Origin: WHSW01 sp963749365
GTDB lineage: Bacteria; Actinomycetota; Thermoleophilia; Solirubrobacterales; 70-9
Direction of reading: 5' to 3'
Assembly: GCA_963749365.1 (NCBI GenBank)
Contig: CAVVME010000003.1
Location: forward strand, 1,364,001-1,428,000
Length of the DNA: 64,000 nucleotides
A program made the translations under genes and the position numbers. Positions within the stretch are counted from its first letter, which is position 1; every line of letters begins with the position of its first letter. Below are positions 26,164 to 34,555 of the stretch, in pieces. Under the pieces are notes generated by a model. That model ran no database searches and was not told the DNA's origin. It worked only from the letters and a program-made list of their open reading frames with translations.

Positions 26164-28362
26164 ATGCCGAGCGAGGAGAAGGTCACCTACTGCCGGATCT
26201 GCGAGCCGCTGTGCGGGATGGTGGCGACGGTTTCAGACGGCGCGCTGGCGCAGGTGCGGCCCGATCCCGAGCACCCGCTCTCGGCCGGGTTCGCCTGTCC
26301 GAAGGGGATCGCGATGGCCGAGGTCCAGAACGACCCCGACCGCGTCGTGCACCCGCTGCGCCGGCGAGATGACGGCAGCTTCGAGCGCGTCACCTGGCCC
26401 GAGGCGCTGGATCAGATCGGCGCCCGGCTGGACCGGATCCGCGAACGCCACGGCGGCGACTCGATCGGCTGGTACATGGGCAACCCGGGCGCCTTCTCGT
26501 ACTCGCACCCGCTCTGGGTCAAGGGCTTCCTCGACGCGCTCGGCTCGCCGCATTCCTACACCGCCTCCTCCCAGGATGTCTCGAACCGCTTCGCCGCCAG
26601 CCACTTCCTCTACGGCTCGCCGTTCTTGGTCCCGATCCCCGACCTGGCCCGGACCGACCTGCTGCTGATCGTGGGCGCGAACCCGCTCGTCTCGCACGGC
26701 AGCGTGATGAGCTCGCCGCGGGTCAAGGACCAGCTCCACGCGATCGTCGACCGCGGCGGCCGGGTGGTGGTCGTCGACCCGCGGCGCTCGGAGACCGCGC
26801 GCGCCTTCGAGCACCTAGCGGTCGAGCCCGACTCCGACGCCTGGCTGGCGCTCTCGCTGCTCGAGGTGATCTTCTCCGAGGAGCTCGAGGATGCCGAGGC
26901 GATCGAACGCCAGGCGGTCGGCGCCGACGCCCTGCGCGAGCTCTGCGCCGAGCACCCGCCGGAGGCGACCGAGGACCGGACCGGGGTCCCCGCGCCGCAG
27001 CTTCGCGAGCTCGCCCGGGCGCTGGCGCGGGCCGAGCGGGCGGCGATCTACGGGCGCACCGGATCGTGCCTGGGGCGCAGCGGCACCCTGGTCTCGTTCC
27101 TGCTCGACGCACTCAACCTGGTGACCGGGAACCTCGACCGCGAGGGCGGGGCGATGTTCGGCGACCCGCCGATCGACTTCAGTCGCCTGCTCGACCTGGT
27201 CGGCCTCGGCAGCTACGCGAAGGTGCGCTCCCGGGTCGGCGGGCTGCCCGAGGTGCTCGGATCGCTGCCCGCATCACTGATCGCGAAGGAGATCACGACC
27301 CCGGGCAAGGGCCGGATCAGGGCGATGTTCTTCTCCGCCGGCAACCCGGTGCTGTCGGTCCCCAACGGCGAAGAGCTCGAGGCCGCGCTCGGCGAGCTCG
27401 AGCTCTCGGTCGCGATCGACCTCTACGTCACCGACACCTCGCGCCACTGCGACTTCGTGCTCCCGGCGACGACGATGTACGAGCGCGAGGACTTCCCGCT
27501 CCCGTTCCTGTCCCTGTTCACGACCCCGTTCATCCAAATGACCGAGGCGGTGGTCGAGCCACGCGGGGAGGCGCGCCAGGAGTGGGAGGTGATCGAGGAG
27601 ATCAGCGAGCGGATCGGGGTCGTGCCCTCGAGCGCCTGGCCGCTGCGACAGCTCGGCCGGGTCGGGGTCAAGCTCTCCCCTCGGCGCCTGGTCGACCTGC
27701 TGCTGCGCACCGGCCCTCGCGGCGACCTCTTCGGCCTGCGCCGCAGCGGGCTCAGCGTCGGCAAGCTGAAGCGAAACCCGCATGGGGTCGTGCTCGACGA
27801 GCACCTGGCAGCCGGGGTTCTGGTGAAGCAGATCCGCCACCCCGACAAGCGGGTCCGGCTCGACCCGCCGGAGATCGCCGCCGAGGCGCGGCGGCTGGAG
27901 GCCCGAAACGGTCACGATCCCGAGTATCCACTGCGGCTGATCGGGCTCCGCGAGCTGCGCTCGCACAACTCGTGGATGCACAACAGCGAGCTGCTGATGC
28001 GGGGCGGACGCGCGCACGCGGCGCGGATCCACCCCGACGACGCCGAGGCACACGCGATCGCCGACGGCGAGCCGTGCCGGATCAGCTCCGCCCATGGCGC
28101 AATCGAGCTGCCGGCCCGGCTCACCGACGAGGTCCGGCGCGGCACGATCGCGGTCCCGCACGGCTGGGGACACCGCGGCGGATGGAAGGTCGCGAACGCG
28201 GCCGGCGGCGCCAACGTCAACCTGCTCGCCTCGTCGGAGCCCGAGGACCTCGAGCGGCTGGCGGGAATGGCGTTTCTCAACGGGATCCCGGTCCGCGTCG
28301 AGCCGGTCGCCCGCTCGGCCGAGGTGGCCGGAGATCGGGCCACCTCCGCGGCCGTCGCCTGA
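26164..28362 (+). CDS. Molybdopterin-dependent oxidoreductase, DMSO reductase family
   Basis: This 732-residue enzyme begins with a [4Fe-4S] motif YCRICEPLCG...CPKG (C10, C13, C17 and the later Cys). Molybdopterin-binding motifs follow: LLLIVGANPLVSHG, VVVVDPRRSETA and, at the C-terminus, NSWMHNSELLMRGG, which is the molydop-binding domain. No Cys or selenocysteine occurs between the cluster motif and about residue 240, so the usual Cys ligand to Mo is absent near TASSQDVSNRF. The reaction is unknown; the overall plan is close to formate dehydrogenase or assimilatory nitrate reductase homologues. It has no Tat signal. Confidence 0.9.
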   Translation: MPSEEKVTYCRICEPLCGMVATVSDGALAQVRPDPEHPLSAGFACPKGIAMAEVQNDPDRVVHPLRRRDDGSFERVTWPEALDQIGARLDRIRERHGGDSIGWYMGNPGAFSYSHPLWVKGFLDALGSPHSYTASSQDVSNRFAASHFLYGSPFLVPIPDLARTDLLLIVGANPLVSHGSVMSSPRVKDQLHAIVDRGGRVVVVDPRRSETARAFEHLAVEPDSDAWLALSLLEVIFSEELEDAEAIERQAVGADALRELCAEHPPEATEDRTGVPAPQLRELARALARAERAAIYGRTGSCLGRSGTLVSFLLDALNLVTGNLDREGGAMFGDPPIDFSRLLDLVGLGSYAKVRSRVGGLPEVLGSLPASLIAKEITTPGKGRIRAMFFSAGNPVLSVPNGEELEAALGELELSVAIDLYVTDTSRHCDFVLPATTMYEREDFPLPFLSLFTTPFIQMTEAVVEPRGEARQEWEVIEEISERIGVVPSSAWPLRQLGRVGVKLSPRRLVDLLLRTGPRGDLFGLRRSGLSVGKLKRNPHGVVLDEHLAAGVLVKQIRHPDKRVRLDPPEIAAEARRLEARNGHDPEYPLRLIGLRELRSHNSWMHNSELLMRGGRAHAARIHPDDAEAHAIADGEPCRISSAHGAIELPARLTDEVRRGTIAVPHGWGHRGGWKVANAAGGANVNLLASSEPEDLERLAGMAFLNGIPVRVEPVARSAEVAGDRATSAAVA

Positions 28363-28372
28363 CCGCCGCCCG

Positions 28373-29011
28373 TCAGCGGGCCCCGGAGTGAACTCCTCGA
28401 AAGCGCGAGAACCGGCCCCTGCCGCTGAGCAGCCGCTCGGCGGCGGCGACATCGCCGGGCGTGTTGACGTTGAAGACGATCCGCTCGGGATCACCGAAGC
28501 GGGCCAGCTCGCGCTCGCTGATCACCCGCAGGTCGAGCGCAGCCACCGCCTCGCGCATCGGCTCCCCCGCAGCCAGCGAGCGCGCCAGCGGCTCCGAAGC
28601 CGCGGGCGCGTAGCGCCCGAGCAGCGGCTCGAGCCGGCCGCCGACCTCGCACACGGCCGCCTGCTGTCGCGTCCCCCGCTGGGCGAGCCAGGCGAGGAAT
28701 CTGGCCGGGACGAGCGGCATGTCGCAGGCGATCGCAACGACCCCGCGGCCGGCGCTGGCGTCGAGCGCGGCAAGCAGGCCGGTGAGCGGGTGACGCGGCT
28801 CGCTCGGCTCGGTCAGCACCCGGCAGTCGAGCGCCGGCAGCGGCGAGTCGGGCTTCGCGACCACGACCGGCTCGAGCCCCGCCGAGCCCACGGTCGCGGC
28901 AATCCGGGCGGCGAGCGGGCGGCCCGCCAGCTCGACGATCGCCTTCGGCTCGCCCATGCGACGGCTGAGCCCTCCCGCGAGCACCGCGCCGACGATCGAA
29001 GCCCGCTTCAT
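28373..29011 (-). CDS. mobA: MobA, molybdenum cofactor guanylyltransferase
   Basis: This 212-residue protein starts with GAVLAGGLSRRMGEPKAIVEL, the NTP-binding signature of MobA, and has the metal site IACDMPLVP and the C-terminal NVNTPGDVAAAERLL. MobA attaches GMP to Mo-molybdopterin to form the MGD cofactor of DMSO reductase-type enzymes such as the convergent one at 26164-28362. It is divergent from moeA across 39 bases. Confidence 0.93.
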   Translation of the reverse strand: MKRASIVGAVLAGGLSRRMGEPKAIVELAGRPLAARIAATVGSAGLEPVVVAKPDSPLPALDCRVLTEPSEPRHPLTGLLAALDASAGRGVVAIACDMPLVPARFLAWLAQRGTRQQAAVCEVGGRLEPLLGRYAPAASEPLARSLAAGEPMREAVAALDLRVISERELARFGDPERIVFNVNTPGDVAAAERLLSGRGRFSRFRGVHSGAR

Positions 29012-29050
29012 CGGCTCAGTCTCGCACCGATCTAGTCTTCGCGGGTAGCC

Positions 29051-30307
29051 GTGGACGGGAAGCTGATCGAGATCGAAGAGGCACGCCGGTTGGTGCTCGA
29101 GCAGGTTGCACGGCTCGGCGCCGAGCCAGTCGCGGTCGGCGACGCCCTTGGCCGGGTGCTCGCCGAAGACGTGGCCAGCCTCGACCCGGTGCCGGGCTTC
29201 GACAGCTCGGCGATGGACGGGTACGCGGTCCGCGCCGCCGACACGGCCGGCGCCGGCTCACGGCGGCCGGTGCGGCTGGCGCTGGTCGACGAGTCGCGAG
29301 CCGGGCATCCGGCGCAGCGCGGGCTCGGCGCCGGCGAGGCGATCGCGATCTCGACCGGGGCGATGGTCCCGGTGGGCGCCGACGCGGTGGTCCGGGTCGA
29401 GGACACCGGCGGCACCGACCCAGTCGAGATCGGGGTCGAGGTCGAGCCGGGACGCGACATCCGCCGCGCCGGCGAGGACATCCGGGCGGGCGCGATCGTG
29501 ATCCCGGCCGGGACCACGATCGGACCGGCCGAGCTCGGGGTGGTGGTCTCGGTCGGGCGCGCCGAGGTGCAGTGCGGTTGCCGGCCTCGGGTCAGCGTGC
29601 TGACGACCGGCGACGAGCTACAGGAACCCGGCGACCCCCTGCGACCGGGGGCGGTGCGGAACTCGAACGCGCACTCGATCGCGGCACTCGTCGAGCGCTC
29701 CGGTGCGACCGTCGAACTACTCGAGATCGTCCCCGACGATCGCGCGGCGACCGAGGCGGCTCTGGAGCGCGCGCTGGTGGCCGATGTCGCGGTGATCTCG
29801 GGAGGGATGTCGGTGGGCGAACATGACCACGTGCGCCCGGCTCTCGCCGCGCTCGGAGTCGAGCAGGTCTTCTGGGGCGTCGCCCTGCGGCCCGGCAAGC
29901 CAACCTCCTTCGGAATCCTGCCGGCGAGATCCTCCGCTTCGCGTCCGGCCTCGCCGGGTCGGCAACGGGACGTGCTGGTCTTCGGCCTGCCGGGCAATCC
30001 GGTCTCGGCGATGGTCACCTTCGAGCTCTTCGCCCGGCCCGCGATCCGGACGATGCTCGGGGCATCGCCGGAATCGCGCCGGGCGATCGCGACCCTCGAC
30101 CACGACTACCCCAAGCAGCCCGGCCGGGCGCATCTGGTCCGCTGCCGGCTCGAGCTGCGCGATGACGGCTGGCATGCGAGGCCGACCGGGCCGCAGGGGT
30201 CGCACGTGCTGACCTCGATGCTGGGCGCCGACGCGCTCGCGATCATGCCGACGGCGAGCGGCGGCCTCGCCGCCGGCGAGCGGGTCGAGATCGAGCTGCT
30301 CGATTGA
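29051..30307 (+). CDS. moeA: MoeA, molybdopterin molybdenumtransferase
   Basis: MoeA inserts molybdate into adenylylated molybdopterin. GTG 29051 gives 418 residues. The family marks are PGFDSSAMDGYAVR, GADAVVRVEDT, RNSNAHSIAALVE, ISGGMSVGEHDH, RPGKPTSFG and FGLPGNPVSAMVTFE. About 14 residues (ARSSASRPASPGRQ) are inserted between KPTSFG and LVFGLPGN where the family normally has a short turn. The DNA there forms an inverted repeat. Confidence 0.94.
   Translation: MDGKLIEIEEARRLVLEQVARLGAEPVAVGDALGRVLAEDVASLDPVPGFDSSAMDGYAVRAADTAGAGSRRPVRLALVDESRAGHPAQRGLGAGEAIAISTGAMVPVGADAVVRVEDTGGTDPVEIGVEVEPGRDIRRAGEDIRAGAIVIPAGTTIGPAELGVVVSVGRAEVQCGCRPRVSVLTTGDELQEPGDPLRPGAVRNSNAHSIAALVERSGATVELLEIVPDDRAATEAALERALVADVAVISGGMSVGEHDHVRPALAALGVEQVFWGVALRPGKPTSFGILPARSSASRPASPGRQRDVLVFGLPGNPVSAMVTFELFARPAIRTMLGASPESRRAIATLDHDYPKQPGRAHLVRCRLELRDDGWHARPTGPQGSHVLTSMLGADALAIMPTASGGLAAGERVEIELLD
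29921..29957 (+). repeat. 37-bp inverted repeat inserted in frame in moeA
   Basis: Perfect 8-base arms CCGGCGAG (29921-29928) and CTCGCCGG (29950-29957) enclose 21 bases. The inner 18 bases, 29931-29948, also occur at 57987-58004 inside rpsQ. It encodes the extra Ser/Arg-rich loop of MoeA and may be a small palindromic element inserted in frame. Confidence 0.5.
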
Positions 30308-30327
30308 CCGATCTACGATCCCGGGAG

Positions 30328-31479
30328 ATGGAAGTCGAGGTGCGACTGTTCGCCACCCTTCGTGAGCGCGCCGGGCGCGACCGGATCGCGCTCGATCTGA
30401 GCGAGGGCGCGACGGTTGCCGACGCGCTCGCGGCCGCCGCGCAGGAGCCCGGCCTCGACGAGGTGCTTGCCACGATGCCGGTCCGCGTGGCCCTCAACCG
30501 CGAGTACGTCGCCGACACCACCCCGATCTCGGACGGCGACGAGGTGGCGCTGATCCCACCGGTCAGCGGCGGCGAGGCCGCCGCGGCGCGGGTCCGCGTG
30601 GGCACGGAGCCCCTCTCGGTCGAGCGGCTCGCCGCCGTCGTCGGGCGCCCGGGGGCCGGCGCGACGGTCGTCTTTTGCGGCACCACCCGCGAGGTCGACC
30701 GGCTCGAGTACGAGGCCTACACGGAGATGGCGGAGCAGCGGATCGAGGCGATCCTCGCCGACTGCGTCGCTCGACATGGGCTCGAGGCCGCCGCCGCCGA
30801 GCACCGCACCGGGGCGGTCGCGCTGGGCGAGCCGAGCGTGGTGGTCGCGGTCTCGGCGCCGCACCGCGGCGCGGCGTTCGCCGGCGCGCGCGAGGCGATC
30901 GACCGAATCAAGGCCGAGGCCCCGATCTGGAAGCTCGAGGTCGAGGCCGGCGAGGCGGGCGAGTCGAGGCGCCGGGTGGAAGGGGCGTTGCCGAATCCCG
31001 ATTCCGCCGGCCTCACCCACCTCGACGAGGCCGGCAACGCGCGAATGGTCGACGTCGCCGCCAAGCCCGAGACCGCGAGGCGAGCCCGGGCCGAGGCCCG
31101 GCTGCGGATGTCGCCAGGGACGGCGGCGGCGGTCGCCCGCGGCGACGCGCCCAAGGGGGACGTGATCGGCACCGCGCGTCTGGCGGGGATCGGCGCCGCG
31201 AAGCGGACCTTCGAGCTGATCCCGCTCGCTCACCCGCTGGCACTCGACTTCGTCGACGTCGAGGGACGGGTCGACGCCGACGCCGGCCTCGTCCTGCTCT
31301 CGGCCGAGGCGGGGACGACAGCGCGCACCGGGGTCGAGATGGAGGCGTTGACCGCCTGCGCGGTCGCCGCCCTCACCGTCTATGACATGGTCAAGGGCTT
31401 GGAGCGCGGGGTCGTGATCGAGTCGATCGAGCTGACCCGGAAGAGCGGCGGGCGCAGCGGCGAGTGGAGGCGCGAATGA
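30328..31479 (+). CDS. MoaD-MoaE-MoaC triple fusion (molybdopterin synthase plus cPMP synthase)
   Basis: One uninterrupted 383-residue chain carries three cofactor enzymes. MoaD is at 1-82 (MEVEVRLFATLRERAG ... VALIPPVSGG, Gly81-Gly82 being its thiocarboxylation tail). MoaE is at about 88-205 (FCGTTREVDRLEYEAYTEMAE, APIWKLE). MoaC is at about 235-380 (MVDVAAKPETARRA, IGTARLAGIGAAKRTFELIPLAHPL, GVEMEALTACAVAALTVYDMVKG). ATG 30328 fits MoaD homologues; TTG 30304, overlapping the moeA stop, is an alternative start. MoaD activity normally needs a free C-terminal Gly, so cleavage after GG is expected. Confidence 0.92.
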   Translation: MEVEVRLFATLRERAGRDRIALDLSEGATVADALAAAAQEPGLDEVLATMPVRVALNREYVADTTPISDGDEVALIPPVSGGEAAAARVRVGTEPLSVERLAAVVGRPGAGATVVFCGTTREVDRLEYEAYTEMAEQRIEAILADCVARHGLEAAAAEHRTGAVALGEPSVVVAVSAPHRGAAFAGAREAIDRIKAEAPIWKLEVEAGEAGESRRRVEGALPNPDSAGLTHLDEAGNARMVDVAAKPETARRARAEARLRMSPGTAAAVARGDAPKGDVIGTARLAGIGAAKRTFELIPLAHPLALDFVDVEGRVDADAGLVLLSAEAGTTARTGVEMEALTACAVAALTVYDMVKGLERGVVIESIELTRKSGGRSGEWRRE

Positions 31480-31973
31480 GCCACGGCGCCCGCGAGCCGG
31501 GCGAAATCGGCGCCGCCGTGCTGACGATCTCGACCTCGCGTGCCCGCGGCGAGGGCGGGGACGAGAGCGGTCCGGCGCTGGCCGAGTTCGCCGAGAGCGT
31601 CGGCGCAACCGTGATCGGCACCGAGGTGATCCCGGACGAGCGCGAGCTGATCGAGGGCCGGCTGCGCTGGTGGTGCGACGAGGGCGGCTGCGAGCTGGTC
31701 CTGACCACCGGCGGCACCGGCTTCTCGCTCGACGACGTCACCCCCGAGGCGACCCGAGCGGTGATCGAACGCGAGGCGCCGGGGATCGGCGAGGCGATGC
31801 GCGCCGCCTCGCGCGATCACACGCCGATGTGGATGGCCTCGCGCGCGATCGCCGGCACCCGTGGACGCAGCCTGATCGTCAACTTCCCCGGCAACCCACC
31901 GGCGATTGAGCAGGCCGGAGCGGCAATCGCCGAGGCGCTGCCGCACATGCTCGGCCTGCTCACCCGGCGCTGA
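31476..31973 (+). CDS. MogA/MoaB family molybdopterin adenylyltransferase
   Basis: ATG 31476 overlaps the fusion gene stop (ATGA) and is preceded by GGAGG five bases away; it gives 165 residues. Motifs are AAVLTISTSRARGEGGDESGP, LTTGGTGFSLDDVTPEAT and LIVNFPGNPPAI. The enzyme adenylylates molybdopterin before MoeA inserts Mo. It completes the run moeA, moaDEC and mog. Confidence 0.92.
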   Translation: MSHGAREPGEIGAAVLTISTSRARGEGGDESGPALAEFAESVGATVIGTEVIPDERELIEGRLRWWCDEGGCELVLTTGGTGFSLDDVTPEATRAVIEREAPGIGEAMRAASRDHTPMWMASRAIAGTRGRSLIVNFPGNPPAIEQAGAAIAEALPHMLGLLTRR

Positions 31974-31983
31974 GCCCTGAGGA

Positions 31984-32010
31984 AATCGGGGCGCCGGATT
32001 TGAACCGGGA
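31984..32010 (-). repeat. Copy of the tRNA-Pro 3' end (putative att site)
   Basis: The segment repeats the 3' part of the tRNA-Pro gene (T arm and acceptor) found at 32689-32715. The match is near-perfect, with one base missing in the CCC run and one in the GGGG run. The orientation is the same. Together the two copies frame about 0.7 kb, as left and right attachment sites do after integration into a tRNA 3' end. Confidence 0.65.
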
Positions 32011-32020
32011 GGCATTGGGG

Positions 32021-32569
<549 letters not shown>

Positions 32570-32619
32570 ATCGCCATTGCCTTCCAGTCAGTCGATCTCG
32601 TCGCGCGTCGGCGCTCACG

Positions 32620-32641
32620 ATTGGTACCTCATTGGTACCTC
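32620..32641. repeat. Perfect 11-bp tandem repeat upstream of the DHFR-like gene
   Basis: ATTGGTACCTC occurs twice in a row at 32620-32630 and 32631-32641, about 50 bases before the start of the minus-strand DHFR-like gene and 50 bases from the tRNA. Each copy contains the palindrome GGTACC. It could be an operator or an arm-type recombinase site. Confidence 0.5.
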
Positions 32642-32690
32642 GACCGGCCGGGAACGCGGCGAGTCCCGCTGTGCAAGCGGGAGTCGGCAA

Positions 32691-32764
32691 TCGGGGCGCC
32701 CGGATTTGAACCGGGGACCTCACCGACCCGAACGGTGCGCGCTACCAGGCTGCGCCACGCCCCG
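32691..32764 (-). tRNA. tRNA-Pro (anticodon CGG)
   Basis: The minus strand folds into a 74-base cloverleaf. The acceptor arms are CGGGGCG and CGCCCCG, the D arm starts at GCGCAGCCTGGTAGCGC, the anticodon arm CACCG-TTCGGGT-CGGTG presents CGG, and the T arm holds GGTTCAAATCC. The discriminator base is A, and CCA is not encoded. The 3' end is duplicated at 31984-32010. Confidence 0.95.
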
Positions 32765-32846
32765 AGGCCCTCAGTATGGCGAAAACCGACCCGGTCCCGG
32801 CGGCGGCGACCGCTGCCCGGCGGCGCTCGGCGGGCATACTGGGCCG

Positions 32847-33575
32847 ATGGCGCCGGAACCGCGAGCGGCCAGCGACGAGGCGCCTCTCGGGGGCCGTCCG
32901 CCGCTGGTCGGGCTCGCACTGACGCTGGCGGGAATCGCCCTCTTGGCCGTGCTCGTGCTCGCGATCGAGCCGCTGCGCACCGGGGTCGGCAACGCGTTGC
33001 AGGGCGACACGGGCTCGCTGCGCGAGGAGCTTCACGACCTCGGCTTTACCGGGGTGCTGATCGCGCTGGGGCTGGCACTCGTGCACGCCGTGCTCTGGTA
33101 CCCCGCCGAGATCCTCGATGCCGCAGTCGGCTACGTGTACGGGTTCTGGGCCGGGCTGCCGCTGGTGATGTTCGGCTGGATCCTGAACGCGATCGTCTCC
33201 TACTGGATCGGTCGCCACGCGGCACGGCCGGCACTGTGGAAGGTCGTCGGTCACGACCGCTTCGAGCGCCTCGAGCGGATCGCCGAGACCGGTGGGGTCA
33301 CGCTGCTGCTCGGGATCCGCCTGGTCCCGGTGATCCCGTTCAGCCTCTTCTCGATGGTCGCCGGCGCCGCCCGGGTGCCGATCGGGCGGTTCTTGTGGAC
33401 GACCGTGGTCGGCTACCTGCCGATCACCGCCCTGTTCGTCTATCTCGGTAGCCGGCTCGAGGAGCTCTCCCCCACCGACCCGATCCTGTGGATCGGCGCG
33501 GCGCTGATGATCGCGCTGCTGCTGCTCACCCGGAGGTTGAACCGGATCATCCGCGAGGCTCCGGAGGAGGGGTGA
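32847..33575 (+). CDS. TVP38/TMEM64 (VTT domain) membrane protein
   Basis: ATG 32847 gives 242 residues with about five or six membrane segments. The SNARE-associated/VTT signature is visible in EILDAAVGYVYGFWAGLPLVMFGWILNAIVSYWIGRHA and RLVPVIPFSLFSMVAGAARVPIGRFLWTTVVGYLP. Proteins of this DedA-like superfamily are linked to lipid scrambling or undecaprenyl phosphate recycling; the exact job here is unknown. It is divergent from the tRNA. Confidence 0.88.
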   Translation: MAPEPRAASDEAPLGGRPPLVGLALTLAGIALLAVLVLAIEPLRTGVGNALQGDTGSLREELHDLGFTGVLIALGLALVHAVLWYPAEILDAAVGYVYGFWAGLPLVMFGWILNAIVSYWIGRHAARPALWKVVGHDRFERLERIAETGGVTLLLGIRLVPVIPFSLFSMVAGAARVPIGRFLWTTVVGYLPITALFVYLGSRLEELSPTDPILWIGAALMIALLLLTRRLNRIIREAPEEG

Positions 33576-33582
33576 CCGGCGC

Positions 33583-34260
33583 TCAGGAGACCTGCTCGAT
33601 CGCCTCCGCCACCTGCTCGAACGACGGCGTCTCGATCAGCTCGCGCTGGCCCCCGGGGCCCGAGACGACGACCGCGGGCTGGGCGGGGAGCTCCAGCTCC
33701 GCGGCGAGCACCGCGTCGTCGCGAACCAGGTCCTCGCTCTCCGGCGCCTCGTAGTCGAGCTCCCACTGGTCGACGTCGAGCTCGGGCACGGCGGCCGCGA
33801 TCTCGCGCAGCAGCTCCTTGTCGACGCCACGTTGCCGCGCCAGGGCCTGGTTTCGCACGAAGGTGTCGAGGTACTGCCAGGCGCGCTCCTGGCGACCGGC
33901 AGCCTCGGCGGCGATCGCCGCCAGCGTGGTCTCGTTGGGCGCGACCGAGAAGTGGCGGAACTCGAACCGTGCCTCGCCGGTGCGCGCGTACTCCTCGACC
34001 AGCCGATCAACGACCTCGGTCTGAAAGCGTGCGCAGGGTTCGCACTGGATGTCGTTGAAGACACTGAGCGTGACCGCGGCGTCGGCGGGCCCGAGCGCGT
34101 CGGCGTCCTGCGGGATCCCGCCGAAGATCCTCTGCACCTCATTGACCCCGCCGACGTCGGCCGGGCGGGGGCCGCCCTCGCCGACCGCGATCGAGTAGAC
34201 CGCGTACCCGATCGCCACCGTCAGCACCCCGATCAGGACGCGCGGGACCCAGGCGCTCAC
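33583..34260 (-). CDS. Membrane-anchored DsbA-like thioredoxin-fold protein
   Basis: GTG 34260 gives 225 residues. One N-terminal membrane segment (VPRVLIGVLTVAIGYAVYSIAV) anchors an extracytoplasmic thioredoxin_4 domain with the redox pair CEPC in VTLSVFNDIQCEPCARFQ and the strand FEFRHFSV. It likely forms or rearranges disulfides in exported proteins. It lies 16 bases after the small gene at 34277. A more upstream start in the same frame would overlap that gene. Confidence 0.85.
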   Translation of the reverse strand: MSAWVPRVLIGVLTVAIGYAVYSIAVGEGGPRPADVGGVNEVQRIFGGIPQDADALGPADAAVTLSVFNDIQCEPCARFQTEVVDRLVEEYARTGEARFEFRHFSVAPNETTLAAIAAEAAGRQERAWQYLDTFVRNQALARQRGVDKELLREIAAAVPELDVDQWELDYEAPESEDLVRDDAVLAAELELPAQPAVVVSGPGGQRELIETPSFEQVAEAIEQVS

Positions 34261-34276
34261 GCCGGCGGCGACGCGC

Positions 34277-34531
34277 TCATCCCGCGACCGCCTTGTAGTA
34301 GCGCACAGCGAGGCCGGTGAGCAGGACCTCGAAGGTCTGCTCAAGCCCGGCGTCGGTAGCCCGCGCGTAGCTCTCCAACCCGGCGCCCTCGATCTCGGCG
34401 CTCGCGGCGACGACCTCGTCGACCAGCTCTGGATGCTCGTCGCAGAAGTAGGCGCCGATCGAGTACAGCTCGGTGTCCATCAGCGAGTCGATGAACTCGC
34501 CGCGCCCCGTCGCCTGGCCTGAGTGATCCAT
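34277..34531 (-). CDS. Small helical protein of unknown function
   Basis: ATG 34531 gives 84 residues (MDHSGQATGRGEFIDSLMDTELYSIGAYFCDEHPELVDEVV...). The helical pattern and single Cys do not match a family that I recognise. It lies 16 bases before the DsbA-like gene, probably in one transcript, and is divergent from the NIF3 gene by 24 bases. Confidence 0.65.
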   Translation of the reverse strand: MDHSGQATGRGEFIDSLMDTELYSIGAYFCDEHPELVDEVVAASAEIEGAGLESYARATDAGLEQTFEVLLTGLAVRYYKAVAG

Positions 34532-34555
34532 CGCCGGACATCGTAGAGTCGGGCA

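Noticed and set aside
26164..28362. Selenoprotein formate dehydrogenase
   Set aside because: No in-frame TGA occurs in the gene and no SelB-type hairpin was seen.
31984..32010. Second tRNA-Pro gene
   Set aside because: Only the 3' part is present; there is no anticodon arm or 5' acceptor strand.
32570..32690. Integrase remnant between the DHFR-like gene and the tRNA
   Set aside because: All frames were short, with stops and no tyrosine recombinase motif (R-H-R-Y).
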